The notes below the pieces were generated by a model that saw nothing but the letters and a program-made list of their open reading frames with translations, did no database searches and was not told the origin of the DNA. From positions 2,294,001-2,358,000 of the forward strand of contig NZ_CP134049.1 of assembly GCF_031582965.1 (NCBI RefSeq): DNA of 64,000 nucleotides, read 5' to 3'. This DNA is from Bacillus sp. NEB1478 (GTDB lineage Bacteria > Bacillota > Bacilli > Bacillales > Fictibacillaceae). A program made the translations under genes and the position numbers. This document shows positions 7,784 through 17,933 of this stretch, piece after piece; within the stretch, counting starts at the first letter, position 1, and every line of letters starts with the position of its first letter.

Positions 7784-8827
7784 TTACAGCTTGTTTAAAT
7801 AATTCAGTGCGTCATCTAACGTCTTAACAGGAACTATCTTCATTTTTGAACCGATATCTTTTTTTGCTTTTAGTGCATCTTTGTAGTTATCACCCGCTAC
7901 TGGCGCAAAAAAGATCTCAGCCCCCGCATCCTCAGCTGCGACAACTTTTTGTTGAATACCTCCGATAGGCCCTACATTTTTCTCGAGATCCATTGTCCCT
8001 GTCCCTGCTATCTTTTTGCCGTGTGTCATATCTTTATCAAGCAGCTGGTCCATAATTTCGAGTGTAAACATTAAGCCTGCTGACGGCCCTCCGATTTGAG
8101 AAGTATTAATCTTAATGGAAGGATCAGTAGCAATCGAAACATCAGTTACGGGAGAAGTAATACCAAGCCCTGCCTTAGGTCCTTCATTTTGAATATATTT
8201 TTTCGGAAACTGTTCTACATTAAGATTCACATTCATTTTTTTCTCTCCGCGAAGAACAGTAAGATCAACTTTTTCTCCAGCTTTTTTAGGTCCAAGTACA
8301 TCTAGAAGTTCCTTAGTTGTCATAACAGATTTATGGTCAACTGCGATTATTTTATCTGCGACTTTTAACTTGCCTTCAGCTGGCATGCCTTCCATTATTC
8401 CAGTAACATACACTCCATGATATTTAATATCTACTTTTTTTCCAGCACTCTGAAACGCTACAACAGTTGCTGCATGCTGCGAATCTTCCATCATCTGAAG
8501 CTGGCGCTGATTGTATTCTTCATCGGTTTCTTCATCACTTCGAATTTGATTGGCAGGTATAACTTCTTTATAATCACTGAATTTTGCCCATATGTATTGA
8601 GGAATGTTTGCTTTGCCCACCGCTACTGTTAAAAGCATGAATTCCCCCTTATCTTCGTCCCCGCCCTCTACTTTAATAATTGGATCCAGTACCATTGCAT
8701 CACCTGGAGATGTGATGTAATAAGGCAGCGGATAAAAGACTAAAACGGCAAAGATCAATATGGTTAAAAGAATTCCCTTATTCTTTGAGAAAAAGCTTCT
8801 CTTTTTCTCATCTTTACTATTGGACAT
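7784..8827 (-). CDS. ylbL: Lon-like PDZ membrane protease YlbL
   Basis: 347-residue membrane-anchored serine protease. One transmembrane helix at about residues 18-38, a PDZ domain at about 125-205, and a C-terminal Lon-type catalytic domain with the Ser-Lys dyad visible as Ser249 (GGPSAG) and Lys294 (GGIQQKVVAAEDAGA). In B. subtilis YlbL works with CtpA to degrade the DNA-damage division inhibitor YneA. Its start overlaps the end of ylbK by 11 bp, so translation is likely coupled. The whole catalytic core is intact. Confidence 0.92.
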   Translation of the reverse strand: MSNSKDEKKRSFFSKNKGILLTILIFAVLVFYPLPYYITSPGDAMVLDPIIKVEGGDEDKGEFMLLTVAVGKANIPQYIWAKFSDYKEVIPANQIRSDEETDEEYNQRQLQMMEDSQHAATVVAFQSAGKKVDIKYHGVYVTGIMEGMPAEGKLKVADKIIAVDHKSVMTTKELLDVLGPKKAGEKVDLTVLRGEKKMNVNLNVEQFPKKYIQNEGPKAGLGITSPVTDVSIATDPSIKINTSQIGGPSAGLMFTLEIMDQLLDKDMTHGKKIAGTGTMDLEKNVGPIGGIQQKVVAAEDAGAEIFFAPVAGDNYKDALKAKKDIGSKMKIVPVKTLDDALNYLNKL

Positions 8828-9611
8828 TTGTTGATTCCCTCCACTCGCTAATCTTTTCTAGAATTTTCGGTATATGTTTTTTCCCTGATTCTTCCCCAAT
8901 AGCAATTATATCATTAACATCCTTAAAAGCTGTTGAACTAAATTGTTCAACCATTGGACGGATCATAATATCTGAGGAAACTTCATGCCATCTTACCATT
9001 TCCCGTTGCATAATATCGATACTTTGAAAGATGACATCAAAAATAGAGGATACCTGCTGCTCGGCTTTAAAATGAGATATATCAACAGCAATAACTAAGT
9101 CAGCTCCCATTTCCCTGACTACAGAAACTGGAACTCTGTCAATTACCCCCCCATCCACTAATAGCTTGCCATCCATCTTTTCAGGCACTAGTATTCCTGG
9201 AATAGATATACTTGCTCTTACTGCATCCGCTATTGATCCTTGTCTAAAAACAACTTTTTCCCCTTTGATTAGATCAGTAGCAACAATTGCTAAAGGAATT
9301 TCCGCTTCTTCAATATTTTTTTGTTTTGTAAGAAGTTTCATGAGTTCCTTTATTTTTTTTCCAGATATAAAGCCCATTTTCGGCACTGTATAATCCATAT
9401 AATATTTTCTTTTAAAAAGAGTTGCCATTCTATACATGTTCTCATCGCTTTGTCCGATGCAAACCATCGCACCCACTAGAGCACCCATGCTGCTCCCTGC
9501 AATCATATCTATAGGGATATCTGCATCTCTCAAAGCTTTAATTACTCCAACATGGGCAAATCCTCTAGCTCCTCCTGAACCAAGAGCAAGTCCGATTTTC
9601 GGCTGATTCAT
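8817..9611 (-). CDS. ylbK: patatin-like phospholipase/esterase YlbK (RssA-like)
   Basis: 264 residues from the chosen start. Patatin motifs are complete: oxyanion hole GSGGARG (residues 11-17), nucleophile elbow GSSMG (Ser41) and the catalytic aspartate in VDGGVIDRVP. ATG 9611 is preferred because AAAGGAGG sits 8 nt upstream; an earlier in-frame TTG would overlap it. Predicted lipid acyl hydrolase; substrate unknown. Upstream gene of a two-gene unit with ylbL, divergent from ylbJ. Confidence 0.88.
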   Translation of the reverse strand: MNQPKIGLALGSGGARGFAHVGVIKALRDADIPIDMIAGSSMGALVGAMVCIGQSDENMYRMATLFKRKYYMDYTVPKMGFISGKKIKELMKLLTKQKNIEEAEIPLAIVATDLIKGEKVVFRQGSIADAVRASISIPGILVPEKMDGKLLVDGGVIDRVPVSVVREMGADLVIAVDISHFKAEQQVSSIFDVIFQSIDIMQREMVRWHEVSSDIMIRPMVEQFSSTAFKDVNDIIAIGEESGKKHIPKILEKISEWRESTNVQ

Positions 9612-9737
9612 CCATTGCTCCTCCTTTAGAAGCATCGTCTTTTTTTAACATATGGTCTAAAGAGTATGGCTATACGTATAAATAAGGATGAGGACAAGGT
9701 AAGACTTGTATTATTTAGTGAGAGGAGCTCTCCATTG

Positions 9738-11455
<1,718 letters not shown>

Positions 11456-11463
11456 TCATCTAA

Positions 11464-12015
11464 TTAGCGTTTAAAAATCGAGATTGTCGTTGTTTTGCCG
11501 TAAGTTTCCTGTCTAACTAGCTCGAAATCACCTATTTTTTCAGGAAGCGAAACATCTGTTCCGTGCTCAGCTACTATACTTCCACTGTCCGATAATAGAG
11601 CAAGCTTATCAATTTCTTCAATGTCCTTCATTAACATTTGTTTTGCGTATGGAGGATCTAAGAATATCATATCAAAACACAGCTCTCTTTTGTGAAGCGC
11701 TTTCAATGCACGTTTTGCATCGTTTCGAAAAATTTCAGCTTTTTCCTCATAGTTACATTGTTTTAAATTCTCTTTAATCGTCTGTAAGGCTTTCTGATCT
11801 TTATCGATAAAAATAAAATGATCCATTCCCCGGCTGAGCGCTTCAATGCCCAATCCGCCGCTGCCGCCATAAAGATCCAGTCCTTGTCCACCATCAAAAT
11901 AGGGACCGATCATATTAAAGATTGATTCTTTTATTTTATCAGTTGTAGGTCTTGTACCCATTCCTGGTACCGCCTTAAGCGGTCTTCCTTTACAATCGCC
12001 TGCTATTACTCTCAC
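11464..12015 (-). CDS. rsmD: 16S rRNA (guanine966-N2)-methyltransferase
   Basis: 183-residue SAM-dependent methyltransferase, homologue of B. subtilis YlbH. The N-terminus VRVIAGDCKGRPLKAVPG, GGSGGLGIEALSRG (SAM loop) and the catalytic LDPPYAKQ are visible. GTG 12015 is chosen: it follows AGGTGA at 8 nt and matches the homologue N-terminus; an upstream ATG at 12051 would add 12 residues. Operon with coaD. The long upstream gap holds an RNA candidate in the position of the ylbH leader. Confidence 0.93.
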   Translation of the reverse strand: MRVIAGDCKGRPLKAVPGMGTRPTTDKIKESIFNMIGPYFDGGQGLDLYGGSGGLGIEALSRGMDHFIFIDKDQKALQTIKENLKQCNYEEKAEIFRNDAKRALKALHKRELCFDMIFLDPPYAKQMLMKDIEEIDKLALLSDSGSIVAEHGTDVSLPEKIGDFELVRQETYGKTTTISIFKR

Positions 12016-12059
12016 TATTTTTTCACCTGATTCTTTTATCCTTTTTTCCATTACCTATC

Positions 12060-12292
12060 CTATCATAAGTATTCATGTAATCAAATAATGAAATCTTATT
12101 CCTATAAGTATAAGGCAAAATAAATGAGGTCATACTACATTTAACAACATCAGTGAACGATGTTGTTGCCAACCGCGGAGAAGACTTACTCCCCATAAGT
12201 TCTTCATCCGGTTTCTCCTCTCCCATCGCCTTTGAACAGAAGTGATTTTGTTTTGAAGGCAACCTGCAGCTAGTAGCTGCAGGTTTTTTTGT
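12060..12292. ncRNA. structured RNA candidate in the ylbH-leader position
   Basis: The region upstream of rsmD (ylbH) has no convincing gene but clear structure: a hairpin CAACATC-AGTGAAC-GATGTTG near 12143-12163 and an intrinsic terminator CCTGCAGC-TAGTA-GCTGCAGG plus seven T at 12261-12290 reading on the plus strand. Rfam lists a 'ylbH leader' at this place in B. subtilis relatives. Whether this is that element, and on which strand it acts, is inference; the terminator argues for a plus-strand transcript running away from rsmD. The rest of the gap to 12494 shows nothing further. Confidence 0.4.
12261..12290 (+). terminator. orphan plus-strand terminator
   Basis: Perfect AACCTGCAGC...GCTGCAGGTT stem followed by TTTTT. 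No plus-strand gene ends here. Confidence 0.75.
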
Positions 12293-12494
12293 TTGTTGAT
12301 CAAGATAAGCTGCGAATCTCTTTGACAGTTTTGATCCTTCATTAATCGTCGCAACTCACGGTCTTTGAGTAAGCTTTGTTCGTCATTCCTCGATTCTTCA
12401 CTTCCTGCTGCATTTAGCTTCTAATATCGATAAAGCTCTTTAACCTCTTTGTCCTTTGTGCTACATTTTTAAGAGAAGAAAGGAGCAGCACACT

Positions 12495-12872
12495 ATGATT
12501 CAACGATTTATAGAACTCGGAGAAGGGTATTCTGATCTTTATGAGCTGTTAGAGATTATAGAGACCAATCAGAACCGTTTATCCCAGCTTTTATGTTTAA
12601 AGGTTAAAAAAGATAATAAAGAATATGCTTCGTTCATCGCTGTACTAGACCCTGCCGCAGAAGGGAAATTTCAGCCGCTATATATTTGCAGAGAAGGGAT
12701 ACCGGTTCCCTCAAAAAGATATGAATTGTTTAAAGCTAAAGCTGATGAAGTGAACAAAGAAATCATTACATTTGATGTTAAACCATCAACTGATTTTGCT
12801 GATACCGAACTATTTTTTCATTACTTAACTGGTATTTTGCGATTGAACTACTTAATACCGCCTCTATTGTAG
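12495..12872 (+). CDS. conserved protein of unknown function
   Basis: 125 residues, soluble, mixed charge, no membrane segment. Starts MIQRFIELGEGYSDLYEL and ends LTGILRLNYLIPPLL. ATG 12495 follows AAAGGAGCAG. I recognise it only as a short Bacillales protein usually annotated as hypothetical (DUF-type); no catalytic motif is visible. It stands between rsmD and ylbG on the opposite strand. Coding is supported by the ribosome binding site and by normal codon use. Confidence 0.75.
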   Translation: MIQRFIELGEGYSDLYELLEIIETNQNRLSQLLCLKVKKDNKEYASFIAVLDPAAEGKFQPLYICREGIPVPSKRYELFKAKADEVNKEIITFDVKPSTDFADTELFFHYLTGILRLNYLIPPLL

Positions 12873-12997
12873 ATAAAGAAAACTTGGCTGACGCAAAGCC
12901 TTTCCCGTCAGCCTTAGCTGCACTTAAACATAATACCTAAACTTGTCACTACATCGTAATTCAGCGAGGTAATTAGTTATACTCTCTTAAAGTGAAA

Positions 12998-13038
12998 TAA
13001 AAAAACAGGCAGCAGCCTAATTGGCATTGCTTGCCTGT
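12998..13038 (-). terminator. terminator after ylbG
   Basis: Minus-strand ACAGGCAAGCA...TGCTGCCTGT stem followed by TTTTTTTA. Confidence 0.85.
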
Positions 13039-13040
13039 AT

Positions 13041-13316
13041 TTAAATACCCATTTTGTAATCGTATTCTTTTGCTTTGTCTACGATTTTGCTTTCGTATTC
13101 AGTTTTAATATCTGGTTTGTGAGATTTTTTTACTTCTTTTACAAAATGCAGTGAAGTAAGCTTTTCTGCTATTTCATCAATTTTATTTCCATCACAATAC
13201 AATACGGCATATTTTAATCTTCTGGATACATAATGAACATTGCCGTAGCGGCGCAATTGCTTTGAAAACTTTAATGAATGAAGATAGACAGAAAGTCCTC
13301 TGCGGTTACCTATCAT
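13041..13316 (-). CDS. ylbG: DUF2129 protein YlbG
   Basis: 91 residues. Matches YlbG in the N-terminal pattern ([34 protein letters not shown]) and the [18 protein letters not shown] region. The family is small, cytoplasmic and of unknown function, found near ylbF and rsmD in Bacillales. ATG start with AAGGGGC upstream. Compared with B. subtilis it is separated from ylbF by a plus-strand gene. Confidence 0.88.
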   Translation of the reverse strand: MIGNRRGLSVYLHSLKFSKQLRRYGNVHYVSRRLKYAVLYCDGNKIDEIAEKLTSLHFVKEVKKSHKPDIKTEYESKIVDKAKEYDYKMGI

Positions 13317-13403
13317 AATAAAAGCCCCTTTTATTATACTAAAAAAAATATATGCTAAAATACGTAGAATTTTAAAAATAGTTGAATAAGGATGTGCTGC
13401 ATA

Positions 13404-13727
13404 ATGGACTTAAATGACATATGGATTATATTCTTTAATCATATTAAGATAAATTCTCACATCATCTCCATCGATAAAAAGGTGATGGCAGGCATTCCTT
13501 TTGTTTATGTATCTGCTGATCCCGGAACAACGTTGGATGATACAATATCCATTTTAAAGAAGTATGCGGTTAAAGCAATGAAAGGAAAACGGCTTACACT
13601 CGAACTGGCATTTGTAAGGTCTGAAGAAAACCTTTTTGTATTTCGGATGCGTTTCCTTGTTCCGCAAGAGAAAATGTTCTGCTGCGGAAATTTATGCTTT
13701 GATTGTATCAGGTTAAAAAATCAATAA
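13404..13727 (+). CDS. unknown protein with cysteine-rich C-terminus
   Basis: 107 residues from ATG 13404 (AAGGATG upstream, a weak site). No domain recognised. The C-terminal part has [17 protein letters not shown], four cysteines in CCxxxCxxC spacing that could bind a metal or Fe-S cluster. The gene sits inside the ylbG-ylbF pair on the opposite strand and ends 3 bp before the ylbF stop, so the two are tightly convergent. Function unknown. Confidence 0.65.
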   Translation: MDLNDIWIIFFNHIKINSHIISIDKKVMAGIPFVYVSADPGTTLDDTISILKKYAVKAMKGKRLTLELAFVRSEENLFVFRMRFLVPQEKMFCCGNLCFDCIRLKNQ

Positions 13728-13730
13728 TGT

Positions 13731-14165
13731 TTATGCGCACCCGCATGAACCGCCAGATCCACAGCCGCCGCTGCAAGAACTTTGATCAAAAAATGGATTA
13801 CCAGTCGGCACTTTTATATGTTCTGAAACACTATAAGCCAATATTCTGCTGCATTCTATCAAAAGATTTTCCAATTCTTTTTCAGCTTTTTTAAAATTTG
13901 CAATGTTCTCATGAAAATCAAGTTCTCGCTTTAGCTTTCGAACATCACTAGATACAGTATGAAAATCAGGATGATACTTCCCAAACCGCTGAACTTCCTC
14001 GTATTTATCCTTCATCTCAGAAAAACGAGCAATCATTTTCTGAGCTTGTCTATCTTGTTCTAATATATGTTTCGTATTTCGATAGTCTTCTGCAATACTG
14101 GAATTTGCAACCATGTCTGCCAATGCAAATGAACCATCCAGCAATTCCTTCTGATCTATACTCAT
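13731..14165 (-). CDS. ylbF: RicF/YlbF, regulator of RNA processing and development
   Basis: 144 residues, helical, with an N-terminal LLDGSFALADMVANSSIAEDYR segment typical of YlbF/YmcA. In B. subtilis YlbF, YmcA and YaaT form the Ric complex, which binds [4Fe-4S] clusters and acts with RNase Y; it affects sporulation, competence and biofilms. The C-terminal tail holds Cys131, Cys135, Cys141 and Cys143 in a Gly/Ser-rich stretch, consistent with cluster binding. ATG start after GGGAGGTG. Convergent with the 13404 gene. Confidence 0.9.
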   Translation of the reverse strand: MSIDQKELLDGSFALADMVANSSIAEDYRNTKHILEQDRQAQKMIARFSEMKDKYEEVQRFGKYHPDFHTVSSDVRKLKRELDFHENIANFKKAEKELENLLIECSRILAYSVSEHIKVPTGNPFFDQSSCSGGCGSGGSCGCA

Positions 14166-14253
14166 ACTTCACACCTCCCTTTAGGTATGAGGTTTCTATA
14201 TTATTATAGCGGATATCACTCTTATATAAAAGCATGGTGTACATATCCCGTCA

Positions 14254-14284
14254 AAAAATAAAACCCCTCTCATTAAGAAGGGTC
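14254..14284 (-). terminator. weak terminator after 14283 gene
   Basis: Minus-strand ACCCTTCT...AGAGGGGT stem with one G-T pair, followed by TTTATTTTTTG. Confidence 0.6.
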
Positions 14285-14720
14285 AGCGAACATGAACATA
14301 AATATCTTTCTTTAATCCATAATCAGTACCATCTTTTTTCTTTAACCTCAGTGAAACTTCATGTTTTCCTTGAGGCAACTGCTTTATTATGAAAATCGAC
14401 TTGTGTACGTTCATCTTCCATTTTCCGTCTATGAATACTGCAATATACCCATCCATATTTGACGGAAGGTTAGAATCGCTGCCTTGAAAAGAGAATCTCG
14501 AAATAACATTTTCGAAATAAATTCCTTTTTTTTTAACACGATATTTTACAGCCCAATCACGACCTGATAATGGATAGCTGGCCGTTGCTTCAATTGTCTC
14601 ACGATTTTCGATAGAATCATTTTGCTGTTGCAGTTGGTTATTACTGAACTTAATGAAGTATACTGCACAAACAAATGTACTTAAAAAAACGATTAGTAAT
14701 CTTATTTTCTTTTTATTCAT
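14283..14720 (-). CDS. membrane-anchored extracytoplasmic protein of unknown function
   Basis: 145 residues. N-terminal signal anchor (KKKIRLLIVFLSTFVCAVYFIKF, residues 3-25) followed by an extracytoplasmic domain with beta-like repeats and a Lys-rich C-terminus. ATG 14720 follows AGAAGGAG. The gene lies 44 bp after ylbE in the same direction, so it may be cotranscribed; B. subtilis lacks it between ylbE and ylbF. A bacterial immunoglobulin-like fold is possible for the region after residue 50, but this is a guess. Confidence 0.65.
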   Translation of the reverse strand: MNKKKIRLLIVFLSTFVCAVYFIKFSNNQLQQQNDSIENRETIEATASYPLSGRDWAVKYRVKKKGIYFENVISRFSFQGSDSNLPSNMDGYIAVFIDGKWKMNVHKSIFIIKQLPQGKHEVSLRLKKKDGTDYGLKKDIYVHVR

Positions 14721-14764
14721 GAAAAAAACCACTCCTTCTAGAGATAGTTTTTTCCATTTCATAT

Positions 14765-15067
14765 CTAATTATCCATTATCGGGATGTCTTGCAAGGGGAT
14801 ATCTGGCGGCAGATCTGGCAGCCCTTCTGATTTATCTTCACCCATTACACTGATCAGCTCCATAAGAAGTCCGAAGTTTTGCACTTGCTGATGGAAACGA
14901 TCGACACGCTGTCCAAACGTTCTTCCGTAAAACACTTTAGATTCTTCTTCTAACTCTGCAACTGAAAATGGATTTCGGCTTAATTTGCGATACCATTCCG
15001 GCTTCTCTCTTATAAAATATTTAAGATCAGGTCTTGTATTTAAATATTCCAATATATCTCTGCGCAC
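14765..15067 (-). CDS. ylbE: YlbE-like protein
   Basis: 100 residues from a GTG at 15067. Homology to YlbE is seen in RRDILEYLNTRPDLKYFIRE, KPEWYRKLSRNP and SKVFYGRTFGQRVDRFHQQV. The C-terminus is Pro/Asp rich (LPDLPPDIPLQDIPIMDN), which the shorter B. subtilis protein lacks as far as I remember. The GTG has AAAGGATG about 11 nt upstream and lies 17 bp after the ylbD stop, suggesting coupling. An upstream ATG at 15109 overlapping ylbD is the alternative start. Function unknown. Confidence 0.8.
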   Translation of the reverse strand: MRRDILEYLNTRPDLKYFIREKPEWYRKLSRNPFSVAELEEESKVFYGRTFGQRVDRFHQQVQNFGLLMELISVMGEDKSEGLPDLPPDIPLQDIPIMDN

Positions 15068-15083
15068 TCCGGATACACATCCT

Positions 15084-15485
15084 TTAATCTTTATAGGAAG
15101 GATAATCATGAATATTATTCTCCGGCAGCTGGGTAGATCTGTCAGACTGATTGTTAAATTGCTGCAGAAGTTCCTGAACAGCATCCATTAAACTTCCAAA
15201 TTGAGATAAATACTTTTGAACATCAGTGATTTGCAATTTGCTTAACCCAGAAACAATATCTCCAACTGTCAGTTCCGCTTTCGTTCGTTCTTTTAAAGGA
15301 GTTTTTTCTTTTTTGTTATTACTTTTGTTTCTTGTATACTGGTTCCAGCTTTCATGCTCTTCGCCTAAAATAATCCAGTCTTGATATATTTCTTTCCAAG
15401 GCCGGTTATTTTTCTTAACTTCTTTAACTAGATCAGGATGTTTTTGTACAAATTCCTTAAAACTTTCAATATCAGTCTTTACCAC
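15084..15485 (-). CDS. ylbD: YlbD-like putative coat protein
   Basis: 133 residues. N-terminal SFKEFVQKHPDLVKEVKK and WKEIYQDWIILGE are family signatures of YlbD, annotated as a putative spore coat protein. Central Lys-rich linker and a Gln/Asn-rich tail (FNNQSDRSTQLPENNIHDYP). GTG 15485 is placed 7 nt after GGGGG; a GTG nine bases upstream is also in frame. First gene of the ylbD-ylbE unit. Confidence 0.8.
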   Translation of the reverse strand: MVKTDIESFKEFVQKHPDLVKEVKKNNRPWKEIYQDWIILGEEHESWNQYTRNKSNNKKEKTPLKERTKAELTVGDIVSGLSKLQITDVQKYLSQFGSLMDAVQELLQQFNNQSDRSTQLPENNIHDYPSYKD

Positions 15486-15654
15486 AGAATACACCCCCAG
15501 CCGTCCACTGACGATTCATTATCTATTACATGATACATAAATGCCCATAAAATGGTGCGCCCATTTTTTTATAATTTTTCTTATAAATTCTGTTTACTTT
15601 ATTCAACTGTACTTAAAGAGTTACAATAAAGGAAAAAGGTTGAGGGACATCATC

Positions 15655-16128
15655 ATGGATATTAGAGAAGAACTAAATCATTTTATTCAAGAAAGCAGTT
15701 CTGAAGAACAAGATGTATTAAAGCTTGTTCTAACTAGTTTAAAAGCTAAGCGTCATAAGCCTAGCAAAACCCATATATCTGGGTTATTACAATTTGAAAC
15801 AACTTACATGGACGATAAGGCTTTGGAAATGGTTATGCCGAACACTCCTCTGCTTGATAATTCTATAGGCATTGTTCATGGAGGTCTTACAGCAACGTTG
15901 CTTGATACAGCTATGGGAACATTGGCTAGCCGTGTTCCCGGAAACAACAAAGGTGCTGTTACAGTTGAAATGAAAGTTGATTTTCTAACTCCTGGAGTCG
16001 GTGAAAAATTCATTTGCCGAGCTGAAGTTGTACATAACGGGAGGCAATTGGTCCGAACGGAAGGGAAAATAAGAAATGAGACTGGGACTTTAATAGCTTC
16101 AGCCACAGGTACTTTCTTCAAGTTATAA
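15655..16128 (+). CDS. PaaI-type hotdog thioesterase
   Basis: 157 residues with a single hotdog domain in the C-terminal two thirds. The thioesterase signature IVHGGLTATLLDTAMGTLA carries the HGG loop and catalytic aspartate, followed by VTVEMKVDFLTPG. Predicted acyl-CoA thioesterase; substrate unknown. ATG 15655 follows TTGAGGGA. Monocistronic, divergent from ylbD and closed by a terminator. Confidence 0.88.
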   Translation: MDIREELNHFIQESSSEEQDVLKLVLTSLKAKRHKPSKTHISGLLQFETTYMDDKALEMVMPNTPLLDNSIGIVHGGLTATLLDTAMGTLASRVPGNNKGAVTVEMKVDFLTPGVGEKFICRAEVVHNGRQLVRTEGKIRNETGTLIASATGTFFKL

Positions 16129-16152
16129 ATAGGACCTTATAGGAAAAACAAA

Positions 16153-16197
16153 AAAACCGGCTTCTGAAGAATGCAGCTTCAGAGCCAGTTTTTTATT
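16153..16197 (+). terminator. terminator after thioesterase gene
   Basis: ACCGGCTTCTGAAG...CTTCAGAGCCAGT stem followed by TTTTTT; it also overlaps the end of ylbC on the other strand. Confidence 0.82.
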
Positions 16198-17227
16198 GTG
16201 CTGGTACTATAAAATTTTGTGTGTAATATTTCTTATAAACACCAACGCCCAGATGAGTATACTCTTTATTTAATAAAGCTTTCCTGTGACCCTCGCTATT
16301 CATCCATCCCTGGACAGCAGCGATACCATCTGTATAATTGGCCGCAATATTTTCTCCCGCTTGTAAAAACGTTACATTCCCATCCTCTAGTCTGTCTGAT
16401 AACGTCCTTCCGTCCTTACTTTTGTGAGAGAAATAATTTTGATCAGCCATATCTTTTGAATGAAGAAAAGCAACTTCAGACGCAGCATTATCCCATTCAA
16501 GCGGATTTAAATTATAGTTCATCCGAATCACATTCGAAAGTTCATAAATTTCCTGCTGTTCAGAATCATCAATTTCTTTTTGTTTTGCCTCTGTAATGTT
16601 TGGAAGAGATGGGAGATCTCCACGGTACACAATCGAATAAGGTCTCTGCTTTAATAGAATATCTGCAGTTAAGTATCTTACACTCGACAATTTATTTGTG
16701 AATTTATCAAAATAAAGCTGAACCCAAACATCATTCCCTAAATCAACAAGCGGTCTAATCATAACTTCTTCTTCTGAAAGTTCGAATTTAAAAAAATCTT
16801 CCCCATCATGAATGGTAATATCACTTTCAACTGGATAGTTCTGAATAATGTCATTAGAAGACGCTCCAATAGTAAACGGCTTTGTATTTACATCTGAACC
16901 AATAACATAAAGTGTTACGATTTCCCCGTCTTCAACTCCAGCTTGCAAATACCCTTTCGTATTTTTACTCGCATAAATATACCACTCATATCCATAAGCT
17001 GAGGGATCAATTCTCTCAGGCTCACCCCACCTTTTGTTAAAGGACTTTATGTCTTTACCTATCCAATTTGATACTGCATCATCTGGAATCTTAACAGATT
17101 GTTCACCTGCATATTCCAGTTTCGTTTTAATCGGTTCTTTTTCAGTCTTGAAATCTGGAAGCAAATCCTGAAAAAACAACCCAATTAAAATAAGGACGGA
17201 AAGAAAAAATGTCGCCAATCCACGCAT
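16193..17227 (-). CDS. ylbC: CAP/SCP-domain secreted protein YlbC
   Basis: 344 residues. N-terminal signal/anchor (residues 1-20), an N-terminal CAP-associated domain (about 55-200), and a C-terminal SCP/CAP domain (about 225-340) with NVIRMNYNLNPLEWD, HSKDMADQNYFSHKSKDG, AGENIAANY and GWMNSEGHRKALLN, which supply the conserved His and Glu residues. Export is predicted; the biochemical role of bacterial CAP proteins is not settled. ATG start after GGGGGAAC. Upstream neighbour is ylbB, as in B. subtilis. Confidence 0.9.
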   Translation of the reverse strand: MRGLATFFLSVLILIGLFFQDLLPDFKTEKEPIKTKLEYAGEQSVKIPDDAVSNWIGKDIKSFNKRWGEPERIDPSAYGYEWYIYASKNTKGYLQAGVEDGEIVTLYVIGSDVNTKPFTIGASSNDIIQNYPVESDITIHDGEDFFKFELSEEEVMIRPLVDLGNDVWVQLYFDKFTNKLSSVRYLTADILLKQRPYSIVYRGDLPSLPNITEAKQKEIDDSEQQEIYELSNVIRMNYNLNPLEWDNAASEVAFLHSKDMADQNYFSHKSKDGRTLSDRLEDGNVTFLQAGENIAANYTDGIAAVQGWMNSEGHRKALLNKEYTHLGVGVYKKYYTQNFIVPAQ

Positions 17228-17290
17228 TAAGGTTCCCCCTGTATCTGTCTGTTATTATTAGTGTAGCATACAGGTACTTATATGGCTTTA

Positions 17291-17326
17291 ATAAAAAAAC
17301 AGCATCATCTGTGATGACACTGTTTG
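17291..17326 (-). terminator. terminator after ylbB
   Basis: Minus-strand AAACAGTGTCATCA-CAG-ATGATGCTGTTT stem followed by T residues. Confidence 0.85.
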
Positions 17327-17335
17327 CTTTTTATT

Positions 17336-17764
17336 TTACTGCAGCTGGTCATTGTGTTCAGAGACCTCTGATAAAGTGTGGCCAGCAGCAGAGTTGCTCT
17401 CTTTTGTTAATGAAAGATCTCCTAAAGAGATAATGCCTACTAATTTATTGTTTTCAACGATAGGCAGCCTTCTGATTTGTTTTTCAGCCATCAGATTTGA
17501 AGCTTCTTCAACACTCATTTCTGGAGACGCTGTGTATAAATCAGAACTCATTATGTCCGAAACTTTCGTTGAACCAGGGCGCTTTTCAGCAACACCTCTA
17601 ATAACAATGTCCCGGTCAGTAATTACTCCCAGCAACTGATTATTTTCACATACAGGAATAACTCCAACATTATCTTGTTTCATTTTGACAGCTGCCTCAT
17701 ATACATTGTCCGCTGGGGTAACAAAGTCTACATTAGCCGTCATCACATCACGAATTTGTTTCAT
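17336..17764 (-). CDS. ylbB: CBS-domain protein YlbB
   Basis: 142 residues made of two CBS modules (about 7-60 and 71-125: IRDVMTANVDFVTPADNVYEA; VSDIMSSDLYTASPEMSVEEA) with GVITDRDIVIRG and GIISLGDLS, the usual nucleotide-binding turns. Likely senses an adenine nucleotide; partner unknown. ATG 17764 follows GAGGAGGAAT. Ends with a short polar tail (LSEVSEHNDQLQ). Confidence 0.9.
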   Translation of the reverse strand: MKQIRDVMTANVDFVTPADNVYEAAVKMKQDNVGVIPVCENNQLLGVITDRDIVIRGVAEKRPGSTKVSDIMSSDLYTASPEMSVEEASNLMAEKQIRRLPIVENNKLVGIISLGDLSLTKESNSAAGHTLSEVSEHNDQLQ

Positions 17765-17933
17765 GAACAATTCCTCCTCTTTTCGTTTGATTAACAATAT
17801 GTTCATCCTTTATCCTTTAACCGATATGATGTAAATATGCATAGCAATTTTAGAAGGATTGCATCTTTAGCGCTTTCATAATATCATTAAGAAGTAATTG
17901 TAATTTTTTATTGAATTCCTAGGAGGTTTCATA

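Noticed and set aside
12130..12354. Minus-strand 74-codon open frame upstream of rsmD
   Set aside because: Composition (Arg/Gln/Leu rich), no ribosome binding site, and overlap with the hairpins and terminator argue against coding.
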